The position numbers and the translations under genes are program-made. Shown piece by piece: positions 36,130-45,114 of a stretch of DNA of 64,000 nucleotides (position 1 is the stretch's first letter; every line of letters starts with the position of its first letter). The notes beneath the pieces are model-generated. The model was given only the letters and a program-made list of their open reading frames with translations, was not told the DNA's origin and searched no databases. The stretch is from an uncultured Bacteroides sp. (GTDB lineage Bacteria > Bacteroidota > Bacteroidia > Bacteroidales > Bacteroidaceae). The DNA lies in NCBI GenBank assembly GCA_900552645.1, contig USAN01000002.1:186001-250000 (forward strand). Direction: 5' to 3'.

Positions 36130-36414
36130 TTTACATTAAAGTCTTTTTATATTCCACAATTTCACATCTCTCCTGAAAGCCCCTATTCATAGGCTATACG
36201 AGTGTGAATATTACATACGGAATATTCACACATCATTCACATTTTATAGCTATACCTCTCATGTATTTTAAAGACTCAATCGATGGGCACCAAATAAAAA
36301 TCGATGGGCACTAAATATAAATCGACCGCCTATAAATATAAATTAGTGAGCACCAAATCATCACTTAAATATTTTATAGAATCTATTGATTTATTACGCG
36401 ATTATCAATCCTTA
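36130..36414. other. Non-coding stretch with hairpin and 21-bp repeats
   Basis: Holds an inverted repeat TGTGAATATT (36203-36212) / AATATTCACA (36221-36230) and the 21-bp repeat array listed separately. No gene-like frame seen. Confidence 0.7.
36280..36360. repeat. 21-bp tandem repeat array, copy 1 (four units)
   Basis: Units of TCGATGGGCACYAAATAWAAA start at 36280 and 36301, then the variant TCGACCGCCTATAAATATAAA at 36322 and a decayed last unit at 36343. The array is preceded by CATGTATTTTAAAG, as in the second locus at 60751-60855, showing a common origin. Confidence 0.9.
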
Positions 36415-36639
36415 TTAATAGAACTTTTCTATAAGTTCTAACAAACTGTTACTACTAAGATATATGCTGTTAAGTGAACAATATAATGCAACTCTACTCC
36501 CTGCTTTATAACTTAATATATTGTAGCATAAAGACGTTTTACCTACACCACGTGAACCTATTATAGCTATTAATCTATTATCCCAATGAATATTATCCAT
36601 TAGTTCTCTCACTATATCTGTGCTTGTTTGAGAAAGCAA
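36415..36639 (-). pseudogene. AAA ATPase remnant (N-terminal Walker A fragment)
   Basis: Encodes only the first part of an AAA_14-type ATPase: a P-loop IIGSRGVGKTSL, then SRVALYCSLNSIYLSSNSLLELIEKF, which in complete family members leads to the Walker B/DEIH region and a DUF4143 domain. Here a stop follows at once, and no in-frame ATG lies upstream of residue 14: the frame begins at TTG directly after a stop. About 300 residues are missing, so this is probably a gene fragment. It abuts the 21-bp repeat array on its 3' side. Confidence 0.7.
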
Positions 36640-36727
36640 TCGTTATTGTTTAATAAATAAGACTGCCCATACACAATTATACTACAAACATAACAATTTT
36701 TTAAAGCAGAAAGCAAAATATAAAAAA

Positions 36728-36761
36728 TCGGATAATAATGAGATTTCTCACTACTATCCGA
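36728..36761 (-). terminator. Terminator after GH51 gene
   Basis: 16-bp stem (36728-36743 with 36746-36761, two wobble pairs), followed on the minus strand by six T residues. Confidence 0.85.
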
Positions 36762-36788
36762 CTTCCTTATGTAACAATATAATAATTA

Positions 36789-38762
36789 TCAGTTCTTTTT
36801 AAACTTATAAACAGCAAATGTTTTTGCTCCTACTTGTGTATTAAGAACATTTCCGTCAATATTTATATTATTTGTAACAGGCACTACAGCACTATTATTC
36901 TCTAGCGTATTATCACTATCAATATTATCTGTATGGAAAATAGTTACACTGCCTGCGCCCAGTTTTTCTTTCTTAGACATTCCTGCAAATGTCAACGAAA
37001 CATCTTGTGGCTTATCTGTAGTATTTACTACTTTCACTATATAAGATTTTTCATTCTTATCCCACACTGCACTTGCAAACAGACCATTCTGTCCTTCGGC
37101 TCCCGTTACAGGTTTCTTATTCATTGTAAGAGGAATAACATTTGTTCCCATATTGTGACTATATAACTGCTGCACATAATAGCTGCATGTACGTACCGAG
37201 TTGATATTGTCGAACCAAATCATATCGGGACGCCACTGCCATCCGTCTATATGAGCAAAAAGAGGAGCATATGTTGCCATATGTACTATATCGGCATTAC
37301 GTTCAAGTCCGGTCATGAAAGCCGCCTCCATAAGTGCGGCATTGAAATGGTTATATTTCTTTCCTTTGCCGTGACATGCATACTCACCTGCAAAGACCTT
37401 CGGACCTTTTCGGTCGTAATTATCATAGCGCGCTCCCTCAGCAAGGAACCAACTTTCTGGGCGATAGAAATGTTCATCAACCAAGTCGGCTTTCAACTTT
37501 TTCATTTCCGGCCATAGAAAATCAAAATCTTTTCCTTCCGAATTAGGACCGGAGCTACCAATTATCTTAATTTCAGGATGAGTCTTGCGAAGTGTTTCCA
37601 TAAATGGCTTCAGACGATCCGGATACTCTTGTCCCCATTGTTCGTTGCCAATACCAATATATTTAAGATTGAAAGGTGCAGGATGTCCCATTTCGGCCCT
37701 CAACTTACCCCATTTAGTGTTAACATCGCCGTTGGCAAACTCTATAAGATCTAGTGCATCCTGTATATAAGGCTGCAAATCGCATACTTTTACATGAGCT
37801 TCGGGTTTATCATTCTGATACTGACACGCCAAGCCGCAGTTCAATATAGGTAATGGCGCAGCTCCTATTTCTTCCGACAGTAGGAAATATTCGTAGAAAC
37901 CAAGTCCGTTACTTTGAAAATAATCGGGGAAGAAACGATTTTTGAAAGTATAGTGCCATCTGTTTTCGTTTAGAGGACGATCTTCTACGGGACCTACTGT
38001 TTTCTTCCAATCGTATCTTGTATCCAAATCAGTACCTTCGACTATACATCCACCCGGGAAACGGAAAACACCCGGTTTAATATCGTATAAAGCTTGTGCA
38101 AGATCTTTACGCATACCATTTTTATGACCTTTCCATGTATCGACGGGGAATAAAGAAACGTGTTCTAAATCAACATCTCCCTTACTCGCAAGGAATATTC
38201 TAAGATGAGCTTTGGGTTCGGTAACCGGCGATTTCAATACCAGTTCATACTGCTTCCACTCTTTTGAGTTAATAACCAAAGTACCCTTTACCAAAGCCTG
38301 ATGATTTTCGGATAGATTATTCTTTATTAGTTCCACCTCTATTTTCTGGTTCTCTCCCCTAGCCCAAACTGTAAAACGATACTCCTCGCCTGCCTTTAGT
38401 CCTATACCAAAGAATCCTTCATTCTCTATACCCGTATGTTTGTGAGGATGTCCAGAATTACCAAGACGAGCATAATGAGGATTATTTTTAAATGGGCCAT
38501 CATTCATGAGCTTTACATTGCCAAATACATTCCATCCCATAAAGTTCTGTGGAAATTCGAAAGAACGATTTTTTACAAGCTCGGCATATAGTCCGCCGTC
38601 GGCCCCATAGTTTATATCTTCAAAGAAAAGGCCATACATAGTAGGCTGTATAGTAGCTCCAATCTTATTTGTCTGCACCACCATATTATTGTCCTGTGCA
38701 TTTGCCGATAGGCACATAGTCATTGCAAGCGTCGTTGCAAAAAGAGTTTTGTGTAATTTCAT
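36789..38762 (-). CDS. GH51 alpha-L-arabinofuranosidase, exported
   Basis: A 657-residue family 51 enzyme with signal peptide (about 1-23, ending SANAQ). N-terminal carbohydrate-binding-like region (about 70-205) with HVSLFPVDTW, then the TIM barrel: RFPGGCIVEGTD, acid/base Glu374 in YIGIGNEQWGQEY, nucleophile Glu460 in FAGEYACHG, and DIVHMATYAPLFAHI; ends with a beta domain. It releases alpha-L-arabinofuranosyl units from arabinan, arabinoxylan or arabinogalactan. Divergent from GH97 with a TATATTTG box 50 bp upstream. Confidence 0.95.
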   Translation of the reverse strand: MKLHKTLFATTLAMTMCLSANAQDNNMVVQTNKIGATIQPTMYGLFFEDINYGADGGLYAELVKNRSFEFPQNFMGWNVFGNVKLMNDGPFKNNPHYARLGNSGHPHKHTGIENEGFFGIGLKAGEEYRFTVWARGENQKIEVELIKNNLSENHQALVKGTLVINSKEWKQYELVLKSPVTEPKAHLRIFLASKGDVDLEHVSLFPVDTWKGHKNGMRKDLAQALYDIKPGVFRFPGGCIVEGTDLDTRYDWKKTVGPVEDRPLNENRWHYTFKNRFFPDYFQSNGLGFYEYFLLSEEIGAAPLPILNCGLACQYQNDKPEAHVKVCDLQPYIQDALDLIEFANGDVNTKWGKLRAEMGHPAPFNLKYIGIGNEQWGQEYPDRLKPFMETLRKTHPEIKIIGSSGPNSEGKDFDFLWPEMKKLKADLVDEHFYRPESWFLAEGARYDNYDRKGPKVFAGEYACHGKGKKYNHFNAALMEAAFMTGLERNADIVHMATYAPLFAHIDGWQWRPDMIWFDNINSVRTCSYYVQQLYSHNMGTNVIPLTMNKKPVTGAEGQNGLFASAVWDKNEKSYIVKVVNTTDKPQDVSLTFAGMSKKEKLGAGSVTIFHTDNIDSDNTLENNSAVVPVTNNINIDGNVLNTQVGAKTFAVYKFKKN

Positions 38763-38813
38763 ATATTTATTATTTCACTATTTAGAAAATTCAATTGCTA
38801 AGATTATATAATG

Positions 38814-38821
38814 CAAATATA
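38814..38821 (-). promoter_or_regulatory. -7 box TATATTTG for GH51 gene
   Basis: Perfect TAnnTTTG on the minus strand about 52 bp upstream of the ATG at 38762. Confidence 0.55.
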
Positions 38822-38928
38822 ATTATTTGTTCCTTTTTTCCTAGAATATTTACATCCTATAAAACAATAACATATGCATTATATTAGTTTTTTCATTAAA
38901 TTTACGCCTAAATTTTATTATAATACTT

Positions 38929-40875
38929 ATGAAAAAACATCTGTTTACGGGGTTATCGTTTTTATTTGCGCTATCCTCTCTTGCTCAGGAAACAACTGTA
39001 ACTAGTCCTGACTCAAATCTGAAAGTAGACGTTAATGTAAAAAACGGAATACCTGTTTACTCTGTTTCCTACAAAGAAAAAACAATTCTTGAAGATTCTC
39101 CATTAGGCGTAATAGCCAACATAGGAGATTTCAGCAAAAATATTGAATGGATAAGTAATGACAACAAGAAAGTAAACAAGCTTTATAAACAAGACAGAAT
39201 AAAGAAGTCGGAAATTCATTATGAGGCAAATCAATTATCATACAATGTAAAGAACAGCGAAGGCAAGACATTGCAAATAGAATTTATGGTAAGCAATAAT
39301 GATATAGCCTTCAGATATAACTTTCCTAAATATGGAGAAACAGCCAGTATTCGAATAGAAAAAGAAAACAGTGGCTTCAGATTTCCATCTTTCACCACTA
39401 CCTTCATGTGTCCACAAAGTGATGCAATGATTGGATGGAAACGCACAAAACCAAGTTATGAAGAAGAGTACAAGGCCGATGAACCTTTAAATACTCCTTC
39501 AAAATTTGGACACGGATATACATTTCCATGCCTGTTTCATATAGGCGACAACGGCTGGGCACTTGTAAGCGAAACAGGAGTAGACAGCAAATATTGTGGC
39601 TCACACCTTAGCGATTCGGACGGGAATGGTACATATTCAATAGCATTTCCAATGGCCGAAGAGAATAATGGCAATGGTACAGTAGCTCCGGGATTTTCTC
39701 TTCCAGGATCAACTCCATGGCGCACCATTACGGTAGGAAGTAATCTTAAACCTATTGTCGAGACAACAATTCCATGGAATATAACCGAACCTTCATACAA
39801 GAGTGAGAATGATTATAAGTTCGGTCGCGGAACATGGAGTTGGATTCTATGGCAGGATGGAAGCATAAACTATGAAGATCAGGTAAAGTACATAGACCTA
39901 GCTGCAGCTATGGGTTATGAATATGTACTTGTTGATAACTGGTGGGATAAAAATATAGGCCGATCAAAGATGGAAGAACTTATAAAATATGCGCAATCCA
40001 AAAAAGTAGACGTATTTTTATGGTATAGTTCAAGTGGATACTGGAATGATATAGAACAGGGTCCTATCAACTATATGGATAATTCTATAATCAGAAAGAA
40101 AGAGATGCGCTGGATGAAAGAACAGGGAGTAAAAGGAATAAAAGTAGACTTTTTCGGAGGCGACAAGCAGGAGACTATCCGTTTATATGAATCTATTCTA
40201 AGCGATGCCGACGATAACGGATTAATGGTAATATTTCATGGATGTACCATCCCTCGAGGATGGGAAAGAATGTATCCTAATTACGTAGGAAGTGAAGCGG
40301 TACTTGCATCCGAAAATCTTATATTTAATCAGCATTACTGTGATGAAGAAGCGTTTGCATCTACTCTTCACCCATTTATTCGCAACACTATAGGATGTAT
40401 GGAATATGGAGGTGTATTTCTTAATAAAAGAATGGATAAGAGTAATAAAAAAGGGAATATAAGAAGAACAACAGATGGATTTCAAATTGCAACAGCTGTA
40501 CTTTTCCAGAATCCTATACAGAACTTCACTATTGCCCCGAATAATCTTACAGATGCTTCGGAAATTGCACTGGACTTCATGAAGAAAATACCTACTACAT
40601 GGGAAGATATAAAATTTATAGATGGATATCCGGGAAAATACTCTGTATTGGCCCGCAAGCATGGAGGCAAATGGTATATTGCCGGCATAAATGCACTTAA
40701 AGAGCCCTTAAAACTTAAACTTGACCTTTCAATGCTAAATAAAGGAGAAAAAGTAATACTTTATAATGATAATAGAAAGTTGGAATTGGTTAAAGAGGAG
40801 ATAACAATAAAGAAACCTCAACAAGTAGAAATAACGTTACAGCCCGAAGGAGGAATGATTATAACACAAAATTAA
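38929..40875 (+). CDS. GH97 glycosidase, probably retaining alpha-galactosidase type, exported
   Basis: A 648-residue family 97 enzyme with signal peptide (about 1-19, ending SLAQE). N-terminal beta-sandwich, then TIM barrel: GRGTWSWILWQDGSINYEDQVKYIDLAA (in pieces), YVLVDNWWD, KVDFFGGDKQ and the VGSEAVLASENL region. Asp407 of VDFF and Glu462 of ASENL are 55 residues apart, the same distance as the nucleophile/acid-base pair of the characterised retaining GH97 alpha-galactosidase from B. thetaiotaomicron (Asp415/Glu470, from memory). The inverting SusB-type glucosidase is thus less likely. Adjacent GH51 suggests plant glycan use. Confidence 0.9.
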   Translation: MKKHLFTGLSFLFALSSLAQETTVTSPDSNLKVDVNVKNGIPVYSVSYKEKTILEDSPLGVIANIGDFSKNIEWISNDNKKVNKLYKQDRIKKSEIHYEANQLSYNVKNSEGKTLQIEFMVSNNDIAFRYNFPKYGETASIRIEKENSGFRFPSFTTTFMCPQSDAMIGWKRTKPSYEEEYKADEPLNTPSKFGHGYTFPCLFHIGDNGWALVSETGVDSKYCGSHLSDSDGNGTYSIAFPMAEENNGNGTVAPGFSLPGSTPWRTITVGSNLKPIVETTIPWNITEPSYKSENDYKFGRGTWSWILWQDGSINYEDQVKYIDLAAAMGYEYVLVDNWWDKNIGRSKMEELIKYAQSKKVDVFLWYSSSGYWNDIEQGPINYMDNSIIRKKEMRWMKEQGVKGIKVDFFGGDKQETIRLYESILSDADDNGLMVIFHGCTIPRGWERMYPNYVGSEAVLASENLIFNQHYCDEEAFASTLHPFIRNTIGCMEYGGVFLNKRMDKSNKKGNIRRTTDGFQIATAVLFQNPIQNFTIAPNNLTDASEIALDFMKKIPTTWEDIKFIDGYPGKYSVLARKHGGKWYIAGINALKEPLKLKLDLSMLNKGEKVILYNDNRKLELVKEEITIKKPQQVEITLQPEGGMIITQN

Positions 40876-40938
40876 TTCTATTACTACCCGAAAGGCTAAA
40901 AATTCTATATAAATCATTACAGTTTGTAGGTAAATTTA

Positions 40939-40946
40939 TAACTTTG
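40939..40946 (+). promoter_or_regulatory. -7 box TAACTTTG for cysS
   Basis: TAnnTTTG match 22 bp upstream of the ATG at 40969. Confidence 0.6.
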
Positions 40947-40968
40947 CTCCTTCTAAATAATTGTAGAT

Positions 40969-42450
40969 ATGGAAAATAAACTTGTTATTTATAATACACT
41001 GGACAGACGAAAAGAGTTGTTCGTTCCTCACCATGCACCTAATGTAGGTATGTATGTGTGTGGTCCTACAGTCTATGGAGATGGCCATTTAGGGCATGCA
41101 CGCCCTGCTATAACTTTCGATTTGCTATATCGTTATCTTACTCATTTGGGATACAAAGTACGCTACGTACGCAATATTACCGATGTGGGACATCTTGAGC
41201 ATGATGCAGATGAAGGTGAAGATAAGATTGCAAAGAAAGCCAGATTAGAGCAGTTGGAACCTATGGAGGTTGTACAATATTATCTTAATCGCTATCATAA
41301 AGCTATGGAAGCACTGAATGTTCTTCCTCCAAGCATCGAGCCTCACGCTTCGGGTCATATTATTGAACAGATAGAACTTGTAAAGGAAATATTGGACAAT
41401 GGATATGCTTACATTAGCAACGGATCGGTATATTTTGATGTAGCTAAATACAATAAAGATCATAATTATGGCAAGCTATCGGGAAGAAATCTTGATGATG
41501 TGCTTAATACTACACGCGATCTTGACGGACAGGATGAAAAACATAATCCTGCCGACTTTGCTCTATGGAAAAAAGCACAACCCGAACACATAATGCGCTG
41601 GCCAAGCCCATGGAGTGACGGTTTTCCTGGATGGCATGCAGAATGTACAGCTATGGGAAAGAAGTATTTGGGCGAACACTTCGATATTCACGGCGGAGGA
41701 ATGGACCTTATATTTCCACACCATGAATGCGAAATAGCACAGAGTGTGGCTTCGCAAGGCGATGATATGGTGCACTATTGGATGCATAACAATATGATTA
41801 CAATTAATGGCACCAAGATGGGTAAATCATTGGGAAATTTCATTACCCTTGACGAATTCTTTACCGGTACACATAAATTGCTAAGTCAGGCTTACTCGCC
41901 CATGACAATACGTTTCTTCATATTGCAGGCTCACTATCGTAGCACTGTCGACTTCAGCAATGAGGCACTTCAGGCAGCCGAAAAGGGATTGCAAAGATTG
42001 GAAGATGCTGTTAAAGGTTTTGATAGAATTACAGCTTCTAACGAGACAAAAGGCATAGAAGGAGTGAAAGAGTTGCGTACAAAATGCTATGACGCATTAA
42101 ATGACGATCTTAACTCTCCTATCGTTATTGCTACACTATTTGAAGGAGCAAGAATCATAAATACTGTACTCGATAAGAAAGCTACTATTTCGGAAGAAGA
42201 TCTTGAAGAGCTTAAGAGTGTCTTCAATCTATTCATGAATGAAATATTGGGACTAAAAGAAGAGGCAGTAAACAATGAAGCACGCGAAGACGCTTATGGA
42301 AAGGTTGTAGACATGTTACTTGAGCAACGCGTAAAAGCTAAACAGAACAAAGACTGGGCTACAAGTGACTTTATACGCGACCAGTTGGCTGCACTTGGAT
42401 TTGAAGTTAAGGATACTAAAGATGGTTTTACCTGGAAACTGAATAAATAG
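40969..42450 (+). CDS. cysS: Cysteinyl-tRNA synthetase
   Basis: A 493-residue class I aminoacyl-tRNA synthetase that charges tRNA-Cys. HIGH motif region CGPTVYGDGHLGHARP (Zn-binding Cys near residue 28), then WHAECTAMG and FPHHECEIAQ for zinc ligands, KMSKS motif as TKMGKSLGNFITLD, and a C-terminal helical anticodon-binding part. Full length, single gene. A long hairpin follows. Confidence 0.98.
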   Translation: MENKLVIYNTLDRRKELFVPHHAPNVGMYVCGPTVYGDGHLGHARPAITFDLLYRYLTHLGYKVRYVRNITDVGHLEHDADEGEDKIAKKARLEQLEPMEVVQYYLNRYHKAMEALNVLPPSIEPHASGHIIEQIELVKEILDNGYAYISNGSVYFDVAKYNKDHNYGKLSGRNLDDVLNTTRDLDGQDEKHNPADFALWKKAQPEHIMRWPSPWSDGFPGWHAECTAMGKKYLGEHFDIHGGGMDLIFPHHECEIAQSVASQGDDMVHYWMHNNMITINGTKMGKSLGNFITLDEFFTGTHKLLSQAYSPMTIRFFILQAHYRSTVDFSNEALQAAEKGLQRLEDAVKGFDRITASNETKGIEGVKELRTKCYDALNDDLNSPIVIATLFEGARIINTVLDKKATISEEDLEELKSVFNLFMNEILGLKEEAVNNEAREDAYGKVVDMLLEQRVKAKQNKDWATSDFIRDQLAALGFEVKDTKDGFTWKLNK

Positions 42451-42501
42451 CTTATTACATTATAAGTAATGAGAGGGTGTGTAAAAACACTCTTTCTAGC
42501 A

Positions 42502-42541
42502 AAATGATCCCTGCTACAGACATCTGTGGCAGGGATCATTT
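42502..42541. terminator. Strong bidirectional terminator hairpin between cysS and kbl
   Basis: AAATGATCCCTGC (42502-42514) pairs with GCAGGGATCATTT (42529-42541); a wobble then ACAGA/TCTGT extend it to a 2-nt loop. About 18-19 bp of near-perfect stem between convergent genes. Confidence 0.85.
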
Positions 42542-42601
42542 ATATATTTTAGGTGCTTTTAAACACTCTTGTCTTTGCTGTCTTTAATCTGTAGAACAGA
42601 A

Positions 42602-43792
42602 TCATTTAATTACATTAAGTTCCTTACCAACCTTTATAAATGCATTTATAGCCTTATCAAGATGATCTTTTTGATGACCAGCCGAAATCTGTACACGGAT
42701 TCTGGCCTGATCTTTAGGAACTACAGGATAGTAGAAACCTGTTACGTATATACCTTCTTCCTGCATTTTTGCAGCAAAATCCTGTGATAACTTAGCATTA
42801 TAAAGCATTACTGCACATATAGCACTCTGTGTAGGCTTGATATCGAATCCTGCAGCAATCATCTTATCACGGAAATAAGATACATTATCCATCAGTTTAG
42901 TATGAAGTTCATCGCTCTCTCTCAATATTTTGAACATCTCGATGCTCGCTCCTACTATTGCAGGTGCAAGAGAGTTAGAGAACAGATAAGGACGTGAACG
43001 CTGACGTAGCATATCTATTATCTCTTTCTTTCCCGTAGTAAATCCACCCATAGCACCGCCGAAAGACTTACCTAAAGTACCGGTAAATATATCTACTTTA
43101 TCATAAACTCCAAATTTCTCGGCTACACCGTGCCCTGTTGGGCCTACTACTCCGGCCGAATGAGATTCATCGACCATAACCAATGCATCATATTTTTCGG
43201 CCAGTTCACATATCTTGTCCATAGGAGCTACATTTCCATCCATAGAAAATACACCATCGGTAGCAATGATACGGAAACGTTGCGACTGAGCCTCTTGTAG
43301 ACAACGTTCAAGATCGGCCATGTCGGCATTGGCATAACGATATCTTTTAGCCTTGCAAAGACGAACTCCGTCTATTATTGAAGCATGATTAAGAGCATCA
43401 GATATTATTGCATCTTCTTCACCGAGCAATGGTTCGAACAATCCCCCATTAGCATCAAAGCAAGCTGCATAAAGAATGGTATCCTCAGTCTTGAAATAAT
43501 CAGATATAGCTGCTTCAAGTTCCTTGTGAAGATCTTGAGTTCCACAAATGAAGCGTACAGAAGACATTCCATAACCATGAGTATCCATTGCTTTCTTGGC
43601 AGCCTCTATAAGTTTTGCATTATCAGAAAGACCAAGATAATTGTTAGCACAGAAGTTAAGCACTTCACTTCCTTTATTGACCTTTATATCAGCACGTTGC
43701 GGAGTAGTGATGATACGTTCGTTCTTATACAGACCAGCTGTTTTGATTCCGTCGAGTTCCTGCGTAAGGTACTCTTTCATTTTTCCGTACAT
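42602..43792 (-). CDS. kbl: Glycine C-acetyltransferase (2-amino-3-ketobutyrate CoA ligase)
   Basis: A 396-residue PLP enzyme of the alpha-oxoamine synthase family. It converts 2-amino-3-ketobutyrate and CoA to glycine and acetyl-CoA, the second step of threonine degradation. Motifs: NNYLGLSDN, GYGMSSVRFICGTQDLHKELE, DESHSAGVVGPTGHG, and the PLP Lys in FTGTLGKSFGGAMGG. MYGKMKEYL is the typical start. Divergently oriented from the threonine dehydrogenase gene that makes its substrate. Confidence 0.97.
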   Translation of the reverse strand: MYGKMKEYLTQELDGIKTAGLYKNERIITTPQRADIKVNKGSEVLNFCANNYLGLSDNAKLIEAAKKAMDTHGYGMSSVRFICGTQDLHKELEAAISDYFKTEDTILYAACFDANGGLFEPLLGEEDAIISDALNHASIIDGVRLCKAKRYRYANADMADLERCLQEAQSQRFRIIATDGVFSMDGNVAPMDKICELAEKYDALVMVDESHSAGVVGPTGHGVAEKFGVYDKVDIFTGTLGKSFGGAMGGFTTGKKEIIDMLRQRSRPYLFSNSLAPAIVGASIEMFKILRESDELHTKLMDNVSYFRDKMIAAGFDIKPTQSAICAVMLYNAKLSQDFAAKMQEEGIYVTGFYYPVVPKDQARIRVQISAGHQKDHLDKAINAFIKVGKELNVIK

Positions 43793-43928
43793 CTTTATGA
43801 ATATTATTATAAGTTAGGTTTTTCTTAAATTCAAAATTGTATTTACTAATTATATGACAAAGTTCTATATTTTTCTTGAATTTCAATAAAATTCAGACCA
43901 AAGTTTTAACTATATGATATGATTCTTC

Positions 43929-43936
43929 TATCTTTG
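43929..43936 (+). promoter_or_regulatory. -7 box TATCTTTG for threonine dehydrogenase gene
   Basis: Perfect TAnnTTTG 24 bp upstream of the ATG at 43960. Confidence 0.6.
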
Positions 43937-43959
43937 TTACCGATTTATAAAGATTGACT

Positions 43960-44901
43960 ATGAATAATGTTTTGATTATCGGTTCTACGGGACAGATAGG
44001 CTCTGAACTTACAATGAAATTAAGAGAAGTATATAACGGAAATATCGTTGCCGGATATATACCAGGAGCAGAACCCAAAGGAGAACTTAAAGAGACCGGA
44101 CCTTGCGAATTGGTTGACATAACCAATGCTACAGAGATTGCAGAAACTGTAGAGAAGTATAAAATTGATACCATTTATAATCTTGCGGCACTTCTATCTG
44201 CCGTAGCCGAAAACAAGCCTCAGTTGGCATGGAAAATCGGTGTTGGCGGATTATGCAATGTTCTTGAAGTAGCACGAGAAAAGAATTGTGCGGTATTTAC
44301 ACCAAGCTCCATAGGAGTTTTCGGACTTAACACTCCTAAGGACAATACTCCGCAGGATACCATATGCCGTCCTAAGACGATGTACGGAGTTACAAAAGTT
44401 ACAGGCGAACTGTTAAGCGACTATTATCATAGTCGTTTTGGAGTAGATACGCGTTCAGTACGTTTCCCTGGACTTATTTCATACGTCACCCCTCCAGGAG
44501 GTGGTACTACAGATTATGCAGTAGACATATATTATTCGGCTGTGAAAGGCGAAAAATTCTCTTGTCCTATAGGCAAAGGAACCTTTATGGATATGATGTA
44601 TATGCCCGATGCTCTACGAGCAGCAATAGAGATTATGGAAGCAAATCCTGATAAACTTGTTCATAGAAATTCATTCAATATTGCTTCTTTAAGTTTCGAT
44701 CCTGAGATTATATACAATAACATAAAGAAATACAAACCAGATTTTGAGATGGAATATAATATAGACCCATTGCGTCAGTCCATCGCCGAATCATGGCCAA
44801 ATTCTCTTGATGATACTTGTGCTCGTGAAGAGTGGGGTTGGAAACCTGAATATGATCTTGATAGTATGACAAGCGATATGCTTTCAAAACTGAAGGTGTA
44901 A
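43960..44901 (+). CDS. L-threonine 3-dehydrogenase, extended SDR (GalE-like) type
   Basis: A 313-residue NAD-dependent extended short-chain dehydrogenase. Glycine motif LIIGSTGQIGSEL at the N-terminus, NLAALLSAVAE, Ser in FTPSSIGVFG, and catalytic YGVTKVTGE. SVRFPGLI and PIGKGTFMDMMYMPDALRAA follow as in SDR-type threonine dehydrogenases. With kbl it would turn threonine into glycine and acetyl-CoA. The frame opens two codons earlier at TTG; the ATG is preferred, 24 bp after a -7 box. Confidence 0.92.
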   Translation: MNNVLIIGSTGQIGSELTMKLREVYNGNIVAGYIPGAEPKGELKETGPCELVDITNATEIAETVEKYKIDTIYNLAALLSAVAENKPQLAWKIGVGGLCNVLEVAREKNCAVFTPSSIGVFGLNTPKDNTPQDTICRPKTMYGVTKVTGELLSDYYHSRFGVDTRSVRFPGLISYVTPPGGGTTDYAVDIYYSAVKGEKFSCPIGKGTFMDMMYMPDALRAAIEIMEANPDKLVHRNSFNIASLSFDPEIIYNNIKKYKPDFEMEYNIDPLRQSIAESWPNSLDDTCAREEWGWKPEYDLDSMTSDMLSKLKV

Positions 44902-44950
44902 AGATACTATCTAGTACCAAAATAGATATTATCAGTAATAAAAATAATAA

Positions 44951-44990
44951 AATAAGAGCATAAATCCATGATGGAATTTATGCTCTTATT
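44951..44990. terminator. Terminator between threonine dehydrogenase gene and helicase gene
   Basis: 15-bp stem AATAAGAGCATAAAT (44951-44965) with complement 44976-44990, extended inward by CCAT/ATGG; followed by T residues. Confidence 0.82.
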
Positions 44991-45114
44991 TTTATCTTAT
45001 ATTAAGATGGTTGTATATAGAATGCATACTGAATAATGTATATTTCAAGAACTTTATTATATAAAGAATCTTTTAACAAAAATGTAAACAGCATGGTACT
45101 AAACAGTTTATATT

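Noticed and set aside
36203..36230. TGTGAATATT inverted repeat as a DnaA-box pair
   Set aside because: It reads ATATTCACA and not TTATNCACA; more likely a hairpin belonging to the repeat-rich gap.
40222..40662. 146-codon open frame opposite GH97
   Set aside because: Antisense shadow of catalytic-domain sequence.
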